Positions 8,325 to 17,858 are shown, counted from the stretch's first letter. The stretch is DNA of 64,000 bases from an uncultured Alphaproteobacteria bacterium (GCA_934254585.1 CAKQLF010000003.1:62001-126000), one strand, 5' to 3'. A program made the numbers and translations. The notes: a model not told the origin generated them from the sequence alone.

Positions 8325-11300
8325 CACGCTTCCATAATATTGTCTGTCCAAAGCTCGCATTGTGTCATAACAGTTTGTACGGCGTCTTCAACACCTTCCG
8401 GTGGATATTTGTGCTTTTTAAGTAATCTTTTTATGAGCATACGCATTTTGGCCCGAGCCGTTTCTTTTTTCTGCCAATCTATCGTTTTATTTTTACGCAA
8501 AGTTTCGGTAAGTTCTTTTGTTATAGCAATTAATTCATCATTTTCATAAAAATCCTTAACAGCTTGCGGACGCGTCAAGGCATCATAAAAAGCCGCTTCT
8601 TCGACATTAAGACCTAAATCTTCGCCTTCTTTTTGTGCCGAGGCGATTTGTTTTGCCAGATTAAGCAGCTCTTCGATAACTTGCTCATTAGTCAACATAC
8701 CGTTCAAATAGCGGTTCATAGACTCTTGTATCATTTCGCTGAACTTTTCCGAACGCACAACATTAGTATGGCGATAAATAGAAATCTGCTCAGCTATCAG
8801 CTTTTTCAGCAATTCTACGGCTAAGTTTTTTTCTTTCATCTTGGATATTTCTTCCAAAAACTTTGGATCAAATAGCGAAAATTCTTCTTTTATATCCGAA
8901 AACAGGTTGATAACACCATCGCTCTTTATGCTCTGTTCCAACAGTTCGTTAATGCGCTTATTCATTTCCGGCAATGATATTTTTTTACCGCCTCCGCTTT
9001 CGGTTAAACGCAAAATCATAATTCTGACTGCCTCTAAAAACGCCGCCTCAATACGCAAATTTTCTTCAACAATGGATGCGCAAAGCGATAGTGCCTGATG
9101 TAACATAAGAGCTTGCTTAATAAAGGCATCTTTTTCTTTATTTTTCTCTCTAGCAATGATAAAGTTTGTGGCACCGCTTATCAATCTTGCTCTGACTAAA
9201 TTTGAACCAGTAGCAAATTCGCTATAATCAAAACCATGCAATAAATCGCGGCAGACCTGCAATTTTTCCCTGAATTTATTATATGCTGTGCTGGCAATGT
9301 CCATATTGCCGTAGTTCTTTCTATCGCGGATAGTATAATCATTCATTGCCTTTTTCAAAGCGCTGGCAATACCGATATAATCAACCACCAAACCGCCTTC
9401 TTTATCTTCAAACACGCGATTAACCCGCGCAATCGCTTGCATCAGGTTATGCCCTTCCATCGGCTTATAAACATACATTGTCGCCAATGACGGCACATCA
9501 AAACCGGTTAGCCACATATCAACGACAATGGCAATTTTCAGCGGATCGTTATTATCCTTAAATTTGCGCGCCAATTCTTCTTTATGCGATTTATTGCCGA
9601 TAATTTTCCGCCAGTCTTCGGGGTCATTATTACTTGAGGTCATAACCACGGCAATTTTATCTTGCCAGTTTGGACGCAATTCCAAAAGACGATGATAAAT
9701 TTTCAGGGCAATCGGACGAGAATAGGCCACAATCATAGCCTTACCGGTCAACAAATTTTCGCGATAGTTTTCGTAGTGGTCCAAAATATCGCAGACAAGC
9801 GAATTGATAGTGTCATCATCGCTCAAAATAGTTTCCATTTGTCCGAGCTGTTTTTTGCTCTTTTCAATGACTTCCGGCTCGGCATTTTGCGCCATTAAAT
9901 CATATTCAGCATCAATAAGTTGCAAAATTTCCGGCTTTAGATGAAGTTTTATGACGCGGCTTTCATAATAAACCGGACGCGTTGCGCCGTCTTCCACCGC
10001 TTGTGTCATATCGTAAACATCGATATAGTCGCCAAATACCTCTCGCGTGTTGCGGTCATCAAGAGAAAGCGGAGTTCCGGTAAAACCGATATATGTCGCG
10101 TTTGGCAGAGAATTGCGAATAATTCGCGCCGTACCGACTCTAATATTTCCGTCTTTATCTATCTTTTCAGACAAGCCATATTGGCCGCGGTGTGCCTCGT
10201 CAGCCATCACGATAATATTCCGGCGTTCTGACAACGGCTCCGCTGATTCCTCAAACTTTTGCATCGTGGTAAAGAAAATTCCATTAGCTTTGATACCCTC
10301 TAAAAGCTGTTTCAAATGAGCACGGCTTGTTGCGTGCACCGATTCTTGGCGCAAAAAATCTTTGCATTTAGCAAATTGCGTATAAAGTTGGTCATCCAAA
10401 TCGTTACGGTCGGTAATAACAACTATTGTCGGGCTGTTTAATGCACTTTGCAATAAATGAGCATAAAACACCATAGAAAGCGATTTTCCGCTGCCCTGCG
10501 TATGCCAGAACACACCGCCTTTACCGTCTGTTTGCGTGGCGTGCTTGGTAGATTCAATAGCTTTTTTAACCGCAAAATATTGATGATAACCGGATAGAAT
10601 TTTGACGGCACCTTTGTTTCCGTTAGAAAAGCAAATAAAATTTTTCAATATATCCAACAGACGCGATTTTTCAAAAATCCCATTAAAAAATGTGTCAAAC
10701 TGCGCATATTTGGTGTTTTCGTACGAACCGTCAACCGTTTTCCACTCCATAAAACGTGTTTCATCAGAAGTAATCGTTCCGGCTTTAGATACCGCCAAAT
10801 CACTCATCACGCAAATTGCGTTATATATAAACATAGACGGAATTTCGTGTTTATAATTTTGAATTTGCCGATATGCTTCTGAAGCATCTGTTTCTTCGCG
10901 GGACGGGGATTTTAATTCCATCAGCACGAGCGGCAAACCGTTGATAAACAGCAGAACATCCGGACGTTTCTCGCTGTTTTCAATAAAAGTCCATTGGTTG
11001 GCGATGATAAAGGAGTTATTATCTGGATTTTCATAATCAATCAAATAAACAATCGTATCGCGCGGCTCGCCTTTTTCGGTATAGCGGACGGTGATGCCGT
11101 TTTGCAAATAATCCATAAAAACAGCGTTTTTCTGCGTTAATTCGGCATTTTCAAAGTTTTTGAGCTTAAACAGAGCCTCGTTTATCGCCTCATCCGGCAA
11201 ATTAGGATTGATTTGGTGGAGAGAATTTGTCAGCACAGCCTCATACAACGGCGAAGTAAAATCCCTAGTTTCCACATCCGGCCCATAAATATGCGTATAT

Positions 11301-11371
11301 CCCATGCCCTCAAACAACTCTATAATAGAGTTTTCATACGCTTCTTCATTTACCGGATTTGTGTAGGTCAT
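8324..11371 (-). CDS. hsdR: Type I restriction enzyme, R (motor and nuclease) subunit
   Basis: A 1015-aa subunit that translocates DNA and cleaves it when the HsdMS target is unmethylated. The N-terminal PD-(D/E)XK nuclease has Asp138, Glu152 and Lys154 (RPDVLLFINGLPLVLMELK). The SF2 motor has WHTQGSGKS (Walker A), MADEAHRGQYG (DEAH box), FTGTP, and MQAIARVNR (motif VI), followed by a helical C-terminal region that binds the methylase. All key residues are present, so it should be active. It follows the trypco2-like gene by 24 bp and overlaps the phosphatase gene by one base. The length is normal for the family. Confidence 0.97.
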   Translation of the reverse strand: MTYTNPVNEEAYENSIIELFEGMGYTHIYGPDVETRDFTSPLYEAVLTNSLHQINPNLPDEAINEALFKLKNFENAELTQKNAVFMDYLQNGITVRYTEKGEPRDTIVYLIDYENPDNNSFIIANQWTFIENSEKRPDVLLFINGLPLVLMELKSPSREETDASEAYRQIQNYKHEIPSMFIYNAICVMSDLAVSKAGTITSDETRFMEWKTVDGSYENTKYAQFDTFFNGIFEKSRLLDILKNFICFSNGNKGAVKILSGYHQYFAVKKAIESTKHATQTDGKGGVFWHTQGSGKSLSMVFYAHLLQSALNSPTIVVITDRNDLDDQLYTQFAKCKDFLRQESVHATSRAHLKQLLEGIKANGIFFTTMQKFEESAEPLSERRNIIVMADEAHRGQYGLSEKIDKDGNIRVGTARIIRNSLPNATYIGFTGTPLSLDDRNTREVFGDYIDVYDMTQAVEDGATRPVYYESRVIKLHLKPEILQLIDAEYDLMAQNAEPEVIEKSKKQLGQMETILSDDDTINSLVCDILDHYENYRENLLTGKAMIVAYSRPIALKIYHRLLELRPNWQDKIAVVMTSSNNDPEDWRKIIGNKSHKEELARKFKDNNDPLKIAIVVDMWLTGFDVPSLATMYVYKPMEGHNLMQAIARVNRVFEDKEGGLVVDYIGIASALKKAMNDYTIRDRKNYGNMDIASTAYNKFREKLQVCRDLLHGFDYSEFATGSNLVRARLISGATNFIIAREKNKEKDAFIKQALMLHQALSLCASIVEENLRIEAAFLEAVRIMILRLTESGGGKKISLPEMNKRINELLEQSIKSDGVINLFSDIKEEFSLFDPKFLEEISKMKEKNLAVELLKKLIAEQISIYRHTNVVRSEKFSEMIQESMNRYLNGMLTNEQVIEELLNLAKQIASAQKEGEDLGLNVEEAAFYDALTRPQAVKDFYENDELIAITKELTETLRKNKTIDWQKKETARAKMRMLIKRLLKKHKYPPEGVEDAVQTVMTQCELWTDNIMEA

Positions 11372-11395
11372 GAGTTATGCTCCTTTAAACTATTT

Positions 11396-11722
11396 TTAAT
11401 CTTCGTTGATGTACTCAGGATAAAAAGGAATTGAAAACTTTATACGGGAAATATGTTCATTATTATACCCTCGTTCTCCGTTAATATTTGCACCAAGAAC
11501 ACTAATTCCAATTTTACTTTCTCCTTTAGCTGTTCCGCCTTCTGAGCTTGTAACAGCAATATCAAAATCTATGGCATGACTATTATAATCTAAACTAGAT
11601 ACTTTATAAGCTGCAATAACATGGCATTTATTATTTGGGTGTAAGTTATATTTTTGTTTTAATTTTTGCGTAGCATCTACTATATCAGAAACAGATTGTT
11701 CAATAAATTCTTTCAATTCCAT
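11396..11722 (-). CDS. Trypco2-like (trypsin-co-occurring domain 2) protein
   Basis: A 108-aa single-domain protein. It has an N-terminal helix (LKEFIEQSVSDIVDATQKL), a beta-rich middle (IDFDIAVTSSEGG, then KGESKIGISVLGANI) and a terminal RIKFSIPFYP strand. This layout matches my memory of the trypsin-co-occurring domain 2 family, an adaptor-like domain described in NTP-dependent prokaryotic conflict systems; a profile search would be needed to prove it. The ATG overlaps the stop of the upstream gene (TAATG), so the two are translationally coupled. Placed between hsdS and hsdR, it is probably a regulatory partner of the 279-aa protein or of the restriction complex. Confidence 0.55.
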   Translation of the reverse strand: MELKEFIEQSVSDIVDATQKLKQKYNLHPNNKCHVIAAYKVSSLDYNSHAIDFDIAVTSSEGGTAKGESKIGISVLGANINGERGYNNEHISRIKFSIPFYPEYINED

Positions 11723-12561
11723 TATTTTTTCTCCTTTAAGCCTTTAAGAAATTCTGACATATTATCTTTACGTTCTTTATTATCTTTTATCAAAACGCAG
11801 AATAAAAGCAACTGATAAAGTTCATCATACCAATTTTCCAATTCCAAATCAGTCAAATTTAAAACTAATTCTTTTTTATTTTTACCATCTCTATTATTAT
11901 GGCGAATATCTAGATTATTAAGCATATTATTAGCCGTTTTAAAATAGTCTGTAAACCCTTCTATAGGTTTATCTAAAGTCGGCTCATATTCTTGTGCAAT
12001 ACGTCGTAAAATATCTTTTTTCTCGGCTAATTTACCTTCTAAAGATGCATGATGATACATTAAAATTGCCATTGCCGTATCTTCTGAAGATATTTCAGCA
12101 ACAGCAGTTGCTGCAGGATTTTTAGGAATAAGGATAACTTTTTCATCTTCCTCAAAAACATGTTTTTCATAATTAAGATGTTCAAGCAGAATATTTATAT
12201 TTTGTTCAAACATTAAAAACTCACGAGTTTTTGTAAAATGAGGCGAGAATAATTTTGTATTTACTAAGTTAACCATATTACAAATATATTCTAATTTGCA
12301 AATTTTTCCTTCATCCGCAAGAGCCTTTAAACCTGTAAGGTCTAATTTTTTCATCATATCCTCTGCTGTAAGACAAGCACCTCTTTGCTTCCATTCATAA
12401 AAACAAGTATTATTTACTGCATTCACAATAGTAGTTTGATTACCATTAACGTAATAACGATTATCTATAAGTAATGGAGAATTAAATAATTGTTCTATAA
12501 CTACAAATTCAGAAAATGTATTATATTTACTTTCTAAAATCTCAAAAATATTCTTTCGCAT
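11722..12561 (-). CDS. Unrecognised protein in restriction operon, possibly HEPN-like at its C-terminus
   Basis: A 279-aa soluble protein that I cannot assign. The N-terminal 100 residues are mixed; residues about 165-270 are helical and contain ANNMLNNLDIRHNNRDG followed by a long helix pair. An Arg-His pair in that setting recalls C-terminal HEPN domains of abortive-infection proteins, but the classic R-x4-6-H motif is not clear, so this is a guess. It starts 11 bp after hsdS and is coupled to the trypco2-like gene, suggesting the pair works together. The gene is more AT-rich than hsdM and hsdR, as expected for a later insertion. Confidence 0.5.
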   Translation of the reverse strand: MRKNIFEILESKYNTFSEFVVIEQLFNSPLLIDNRYYVNGNQTTIVNAVNNTCFYEWKQRGACLTAEDMMKKLDLTGLKALADEGKICKLEYICNMVNLVNTKLFSPHFTKTREFLMFEQNINILLEHLNYEKHVFEEDEKVILIPKNPAATAVAEISSEDTAMAILMYHHASLEGKLAEKKDILRRIAQEYEPTLDKPIEGFTDYFKTANNMLNNLDIRHNNRDGKNKKELVLNLTDLELENWYDELYQLLLFCVLIKDNKERKDNMSEFLKGLKEKK

Positions 12562-12572
12562 TTATTTTTCCC

Positions 12573-13718
12573 TTATAATAACATATCTGCAGCATTAAAT
12601 TTGTTTATGTCAACTTTTGATACATCAATTTCGCCACTCATAAGTTTCGGCAACAAGGCATCCCGAAGTGCCACCAGCCGAGTATTTTCTTGTTGGTTAT
12701 GCCCAATTAACATATATAATGGTGTCGCATCTTCATTATATTTTTTTACTAGTCCAAGATTTATTTCTTTTATTGGCATATTTTCTATATGTTGAGGGTA
12801 TATATGAGGTTGGGCAGAACCTGTTTGGGCTTCAAAAATTTCTTGTTGCCTCATTTTCAGAGTAACGTACCAAAAGTATACATATGGTGTAATCGTAGCA
12901 TCTATAAATGATGAATCAGATGACCAAACAGGTATATGCCATAAATTAACATAACCAGCATTTGCTCCAGAGGCTGAAATGGTTATTACTGGGGTGATTG
13001 TATTTGCTTGATTATGATAAGTTGCCGGAGATAAACCTCCAGCCACAACAGGTACGATTCCCTTTACAGCATCTTTAGATAATAAGTTTTTTCCTCTTTT
13101 AGGTGATAAATATTCTCCAATGCTTTTATTACCCAATTTTATATCCGGAAAATATTGCTTAAACAAAGCCTGAGCCTGTTGTTCTAAATTATTATTTATC
13201 TTACTATTCAGCTCGATTTTATCATCCAGCACACCCAACACCACCGCAATCTTTTTCTGAATATCCATCGGCGGCAACAAGATTTTCATAGGTGCTAATT
13301 CAGAAGAAAATGTTATCTGAGGAAATGTGCCGGAACGAGTTTCAGCTAAATGTTGTAACTCACTGATGATATTTTTAGATTTTAAGATATTAAATAAAAA
13401 CTTAGATAATATCTTTTCTTTATTAGGGCGCAGAACCATTAATTTTGTGGATGCAATATAGTTAGATGTATCATCAAAATCTACGTAAGCAAATCTTTTG
13501 TTTGCAGGCCTTATTTCAGAGTACAAAATATCATCTTTTTTGAAAGTTTTTTTGAATTGTCCTTTTAATTTTTCATTTTTTACAAGTTCATGATTCAAAA
13601 TTTTTCCTTCTAAAACATCAGAGGTATTAACCAATACAACATGCTCATCCTTGTTGTGATATGTCTCAGAAATAGATGAGCAAACATCCCCCAATCTAAC
13701 TTCTTGCCATTTAGTCAT
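12573..13718 (-). CDS. hsdS: Type I restriction-modification specificity subunit
   Basis: A 381-aa subunit that chooses the DNA target for the HsdM methylase and HsdR. Two target recognition domains can be seen, starting near MTKWQEVRLGDVC and IKLGNKSIGEYLSPKRGK. Each is followed by the conserved helix region, first LPPMDIQKKIAVVLGVLDDKIELN and then a shorter C-terminal counterpart ending RDALLPKLMSGEID. The half-repeat organisation is normal for HsdS. The helix-proximal part around 13200-13260 is more GC-rich than the domains, in line with domain swapping. It follows the TPR gene by 19 bp. Confidence 0.95.
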   Translation of the reverse strand: MTKWQEVRLGDVCSSISETYHNKDEHVVLVNTSDVLEGKILNHELVKNEKLKGQFKKTFKKDDILYSEIRPANKRFAYVDFDDTSNYIASTKLMVLRPNKEKILSKFLFNILKSKNIISELQHLAETRSGTFPQITFSSELAPMKILLPPMDIQKKIAVVLGVLDDKIELNSKINNNLEQQAQALFKQYFPDIKLGNKSIGEYLSPKRGKNLLSKDAVKGIVPVVAGGLSPATYHNQANTITPVITISASGANAGYVNLWHIPVWSSDSSFIDATITPYVYFWYVTLKMRQQEIFEAQTGSAQPHIYPQHIENMPIKEINLGLVKKYNEDATPLYMLIGHNQQENTRLVALRDALLPKLMSGEIDVSKVDINKFNAADMLL

Positions 13719-13737
13719 TAAACTTCCTTTATAATAA

Positions 13738-14799
13738 TTATTTTCTATCTTTTGAGGTTAACCTATTGTTTATCATATCTATCAATAATAAAGTTTTTTC
13801 ATTTTGAGGTAAAGCCTCAATTTGTTTTATCCATATTTCTTTATCGGCAAGAGTAATATAATGTTTATTTACTCTACACATATAATCTCTTAATGCATTT
13901 ATCGCATTATCTATATCACCCAACATTATACATAATTCTGCTAAATTATAATAATTTACATATATTTTTTCATCTAAACTGATTGATTCTAAAATACATT
14001 TTTTAGCATTTTGATAATCTTTTATACCAATATATGCACATCCTAGATTAGCCAACACACCAGCATCTCTTTTTATTTTTAAGCATTCTTCTAAATCGTT
14101 AATGGCCTTTTTATACTCTTCTTTCTTTAAATATACTTCTGCACGTAAAGATAAATTTTGTATTGTCTTCATAATTTCAATAGATGAACTTATAGTGCCT
14201 ATTGCCTTATCATAATTCTTACTAGATATATCATGTGCTATGTTTATAGATATACCTGAAAGCATTGAATTAGCTTTAACCTCTTTTGCAAGATTTTCAA
14301 CTTCTTGAAGTTGCTTTCTCATTTCATCCACATTAACTGAAGTCTGTTCTTTCTGAGTTTTGCATTCTGCTATAATCTTATCAATTTCTCTTTTTTTATC
14401 TTCAAAAAACTTTACAAAACAAATAGGAACTATAATTGCAAAGATACCAACCATAATAGCCAACATAGAGAGCCAAAAATTTAGATAGTAACTTTGATGT
14501 TCAAAATACTTTTCCAAAAATTGTTTATATTCATATTTCTGCATATCATCAATGGGCTTAACTACATTATTAGTAGCTATATGATACGATTGATTAGTTG
14601 CATCATTAACAATCGTCAATGTTTCAATAAAATTTTTATTTGCAATAATACTTTCTTCAACTAATGTCCTAATACTTAAATATTGCCATATAGTAAGAGC
14701 CACCATTGTAGTACAAAGAATTCCATATGTAATAACTGCATATTTTAATATAGGATAGACTTTTATATTTCTTAAAACTAATTTTAAATTTTTCATCAT
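13738..14799 (-). CDS. Membrane-anchored TPR-repeat protein in restriction operon
   Basis: A 353-aa protein with two transmembrane helices, around residues 17-43 (AVITYGILCTTMVALTIW) and 100-128 (FWLSMLAIMVGIFAIIVPIC), separated by a short probably periplasmic loop. A coiled coil at about 130-180 and tetratricopeptide-like repeats to about 330 follow (for example KKEEYKKAINDLEECLKIK, GIKDYQNAKKCILESISLD). The TPRs should face the cytoplasm and bind a protein partner. No enzymatic motif is visible. It lies between the fic and hsdS genes. A membrane protein inside a type I system is unusual and suggests a membrane-linked output or sensor, which is inference. Confidence 0.75.
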   Translation of the reverse strand: MMKNLKLVLRNIKVYPILKYAVITYGILCTTMVALTIWQYLSIRTLVEESIIANKNFIETLTIVNDATNQSYHIATNNVVKPIDDMQKYEYKQFLEKYFEHQSYYLNFWLSMLAIMVGIFAIIVPICFVKFFEDKKREIDKIIAECKTQKEQTSVNVDEMRKQLQEVENLAKEVKANSMLSGISINIAHDISSKNYDKAIGTISSSIEIMKTIQNLSLRAEVYLKKEEYKKAINDLEECLKIKRDAGVLANLGCAYIGIKDYQNAKKCILESISLDEKIYVNYYNLAELCIMLGDIDNAINALRDYMCRVNKHYITLADKEIWIKQIEALPQNEKTLLLIDMINNRLTSKDRK

Positions 14800-14898
14800 T
14801 TTTCGACCTTGTTTTTCCTATGCTTGTTTACTTACAAATCTTCATTTACCCTAATATTATCACATTACAAATTGGAAATGTATATATTTTTTTAATTT

Positions 14899-15864
14899 CT
14901 ACCCATTATTCAGCACGCTTAAAATTACTTGTTTCATCGTTTCTTTTTCTTCCGGCTTGCTTTCGGCAATTAAGATCGTAAGAGTAAATAATGTTGTATT
15001 ATCAATAAGTTGAATATTGTTTTGATAGAGAATTCCGTTTTTATCCAGAAAATACAAAAAACAGGCCGCGCCAATCCGCTTATTACCATCTGTAAAGCTA
15101 TGGTTTTTAACTAGAAAATAGAGCAACATTGCCGCTTTTTCTTCTAACGAAGGATAACATTCTTGCCCTCCGAATGTCTGATAAATTTGGTTAATAGAGC
15201 TGTCAAAACTATCATCTTTGGGGTTTGCGAATACGTCAGAACCAAACTCCGGTTTCATTTTATCAATAACGTTCAAAAATTCTTCTTTTTTAATAATCAC
15301 CGCCGGTTTTGTTGTCTTACCTTTAGTATCAAGAGTTTTGTTATCATAATCATCCAGCAAATCCAGACCGGAAGCAAAATCAGCCATTAAGGCACTTAAC
15401 TTTTTAGCATCATCTAGATTATCTACCTGATGCTCAATACTTCGGTTTAAGAGCTTAATCGCATTTTGTAACTGTGAAATTTTGGATTTTTGCTCTTGTA
15501 ACCGTTTTTCATTAACAGCATATCCGTCTACAAGATATTGCTTTAATATCCCTGTCGCCCATTTGCGGAATCTACTTGCTTCTATTGAGTTTGCTCTGTA
15601 TCCAACAGCCAAAACTATATCTAAGTTATAGAACTCAACAGGTTTATCTGAATTTGGAATGTGCATTTTTTGCACATTGCTTTTTTCCTCAATTTCCCCA
15701 GATTTAAAAATATTATTGATGTGCCTTGATACACCGGATCTGTCTATATTAAATAATTTAGCAATTTCTTGTTTATTAAGCCAAATAGTATCTGCTTGAT
15801 AGTCTATCTGAACATCTATATCGCCATACGATGTATCATATATTTTTAAAGCATTAGTTCCCAT
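14899..15864 (-). CDS. RhuM-family protein with C-terminal Fic domain
   Basis: A 321-aa fusion. Residues about 10-125 form the RhuM/KilA-like DNA-binding module (WLNKQEIAKLFNIDRSGVSRH; NLDIVLAVGYRANSIEASRF; RKWATGILKQYLVDGY). The C-terminal Fic domain carries the complete active-site motif HSFTDGNKR at residues 255-263, typical of AMP-transferring Fic/Doc enzymes. No inhibitory (S/T)xxxE(G/N) helix is obvious. The ATG directly follows the hsdM stop (TAA-ATG), so synthesis is coupled to the methylase. RhuM-Fic genes often lie inside type I loci, perhaps acting as a toxin kept in check by the system; that function is not proven. Confidence 0.9.
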   Translation of the reverse strand: MGTNALKIYDTSYGDIDVQIDYQADTIWLNKQEIAKLFNIDRSGVSRHINNIFKSGEIEEKSNVQKMHIPNSDKPVEFYNLDIVLAVGYRANSIEASRFRKWATGILKQYLVDGYAVNEKRLQEQKSKISQLQNAIKLLNRSIEHQVDNLDDAKKLSALMADFASGLDLLDDYDNKTLDTKGKTTKPAVIIKKEEFLNVIDKMKPEFGSDVFANPKDDSFDSSINQIYQTFGGQECYPSLEEKAAMLLYFLVKNHSFTDGNKRIGAACFLYFLDKNGILYQNNIQLIDNTTLFTLTILIAESKPEEKETMKQVILSVLNNG

Positions 15865-17376
15865 TTACTTTATCTCCCAGCCGATTGCTTTCAGCTTTTC
15901 GCGGATTTCCGACTGCAAAGCGTCGGACTGCTTGAACATATCCGCAAGCTCGCCTGTCAGGCGTTTCATCTTGTCTTCAAACGGTTCGCCGTCATCTTGC
16001 TGTTCTTCAATACCGACATAGCGTCCCGGCGTTAAAATATAATCCTGCGCCGCAATTTCCGCTGTCGTGGCAACGGCGCAAAAGCCTTTGATATTCTCTA
16101 ATGTGCCGTTTTGAAATGCCGTAAACATATCGGCAATCTTTTTAATATCGGCATCAGTAAAATCGCGGTGCTTGCGGTCAACCATATAGCCCATTTTACG
16201 CGCATCAATAAATACAGTGCGTCCTTTTTGTGGCTTATTTTTGCTGATAAACCACAGCGTTACCGGAATTGTAACGCTATAAAACAGTTGCGGCGGCAAA
16301 GCGATAATACCCTCTATCAAATCGGCTTCAATAATGTTTTTGCGGATTTCACCTTCGCCGCTGGTTTGGGTGGAAAGCGCGCCGTTTGCCAACACCAAAC
16401 CGATTTTACCATTCGGTGCGAGATGGTGTATCATGTGTTGAATCCACGCATAGTTTGCATTTCCGGCAGGCGGAATGCCATACTTCCAACGCACATCATC
16501 TTGTAACTTATCTTGTCCCCAATTAGAAAGGTTAAACGGTGGATTAGCCATAATAAAATCAAACTTTTCATGCGGGTGCTGGTCATTAAAAAATGTATCC
16601 GCCTGATATGGCCCGAAATCAGCATCAATGCCGCGAATTGCCATATTCATTTTTGCCATTTTCCAGGTATCAGCGTTGGATTCTTGCCCATAAACCGATA
16701 TGTGGTCGCGATTTCCGCCATGTGCCTGTAAAAATTTAACCGATTGAACGAACATTCCGCCGGAACCACAGCAAGGGTCATAAACGCGGCAGTTGTCAAA
16801 CGGTTTCAAAACTTCCACAATGGTCTTAACAATGCTTGATGGCGTATAAAATTCACCGCCTTTGGTGCCTTCGTATGCGGCAAACTGGGCAATACAGTAT
16901 TCGTATGTGCGCCCGAGCAAGTCTTTATCTTCGTCGGTCTCAGACATATCAATATTGTTGGTAAAGAGGTCAACAACATTGCCTAAAACACGTTTATCTA
17001 GGTCTTGGTTGGCATAATTCTTAGGCAGAACATTCTTAAGCGATTTATTTTCAGCTTCAATGGCTCGCATGGCATCATCAATAATAATGCCGATTTCAGG
17101 AGTATGTGCCGCTTCAGCAATTTTACTCCAACGAGCGGCTTCCGGAACATAAAATATACCTTCCATTGTGTAGGCATCTTTTTCATCTTCAAAGCCATCG
17201 CCCTCTGCAACTAGCTGATTATAGCGTTTTTCAAAGGCCGCAGAAATATAACGCAAAAAAATAAGCCCGACAATTACTTTTCGGTAATCTGCCGCCGGAA
17301 TATGTCCCCACAGCTCACATGCCGCATTCCAAATTTGCTTTTCAAAACCAATATTGGCGTTATTTTTTTCTGCCAT
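15865..17376 (-). CDS. hsdM: Type I restriction-modification DNA methyltransferase subunit
   Basis: A 503-aa N6-adenine methyltransferase that works with HsdS. It has the N-terminal helical domain (QIWNAACELWGHIPAADYRK), a SAM-binding motif VYDPCCGSGGMF and the catalytic ANPPFNLS motif. It is the first gene of the operon; AAGAGG lies 6-11 bases upstream of the ATG and a good sigma-70 type promoter lies upstream. GC content is higher than in the rhuM-fic, TPR, 279-aa and trypco2-like genes, suggesting those were inserted between the core subunits. Confidence 0.97.
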   Translation of the reverse strand: MAEKNNANIGFEKQIWNAACELWGHIPAADYRKVIVGLIFLRYISAAFEKRYNQLVAEGDGFEDEKDAYTMEGIFYVPEAARWSKIAEAAHTPEIGIIIDDAMRAIEAENKSLKNVLPKNYANQDLDKRVLGNVVDLFTNNIDMSETDEDKDLLGRTYEYCIAQFAAYEGTKGGEFYTPSSIVKTIVEVLKPFDNCRVYDPCCGSGGMFVQSVKFLQAHGGNRDHISVYGQESNADTWKMAKMNMAIRGIDADFGPYQADTFFNDQHPHEKFDFIMANPPFNLSNWGQDKLQDDVRWKYGIPPAGNANYAWIQHMIHHLAPNGKIGLVLANGALSTQTSGEGEIRKNIIEADLIEGIIALPPQLFYSVTIPVTLWFISKNKPQKGRTVFIDARKMGYMVDRKHRDFTDADIKKIADMFTAFQNGTLENIKGFCAVATTAEIAAQDYILTPGRYVGIEEQQDDGEPFEDKMKRLTGELADMFKQSDALQSEIREKLKAIGWEIK

Positions 17377-17418
17377 TTTAGACCTCTTAATTTTGTAAAA
17401 TTATAAACTGTTGCGATT

Positions 17419-17447
17419 ATGATATTTACTAAGATTTTAAAAGTCAA
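17419..17447 (-). promoter_or_regulatory. Predicted promoter of the hsdM-led operon
   Basis: On the minus strand TTGACT (17447-17442) and TATCAT (17424-17419) are separated by 17 bp, 42 bases upstream of the hsdM ATG. This is the only clear promoter upstream of the eight-gene operon, whose internal gaps are all under 100 bp. Confidence 0.55.
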
Positions 17448-17512
17448 AATAAATATCGCTGTTTCCGCCAAAATCTAAGAGGCCGGCTATAAAAAAAACG
17501 CAAAGGGGAGGA

Positions 17513-17858
17513 TGGTGGGCACTGCAAGACTGACTACGCTAACGCTCCGCCGACGCGTCGTTCACAGCCTTTGGCTGCCGGCGTTCTGCCGCCCGCCTTT
17601 CTCTCGCTCTCAAACTTGCTTTCTCGCAAGTTCGAGGACCTTTTAAAATGCCCACAAAAAAACCACTCCTAAAGAGTGGTCTTTATGGTGGGCACTGCAA
17701 GACTGACTACGCTAATGCTCCGCCGACGTATCGTTCACAGCCTTTGGCTGCCGGCGTTCTGTCGCCCGCCTTTCTCTCGCTCTCAAACTTGCTTTCTCGC
17801 AAGTTCGAGAACCTTTTAAAATGCCAACAAAAAAAACACTCCTAAAGAGTGGTCTTTA
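17513..17858. repeat. Two tandem 173-bp repeats carrying the tRNA 3' end and terminator
   Basis: Copies start at 17513 and 17686, and the tRNA gene end starts in register at 17859. Each copy begins with TGGTGGGCACTGCAAGACT, identical to the last 19 bases of the tRNA read in reverse, continues with about 110 bp of GC-richer DNA, and ends with a copy of the tRNA terminator hairpin. The copies differ at only a few positions. This pattern is expected from repeated integration or excision at a tRNA 3' end (attachment-site duplication). No integrase gene is seen next to it. Confidence 0.8.
17827..17852 (-). terminator. Intrinsic terminator of the tRNA(CAT) gene
   Basis: CACTC-CTAAA-GAGTG hairpin followed on the minus strand by a run of T. 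Near-identical copies sit in both upstream repeats, with a 6-bp CCACTC/GAGTGG stem in the copy at about 17661-17679. Confidence 0.65.

Noticed and set aside
17648..17845. 65-codon frame across the tandem repeat
   Set aside because: It spans the duplicated tRNA end and terminators, has no ribosome binding site and no protein-like pattern.
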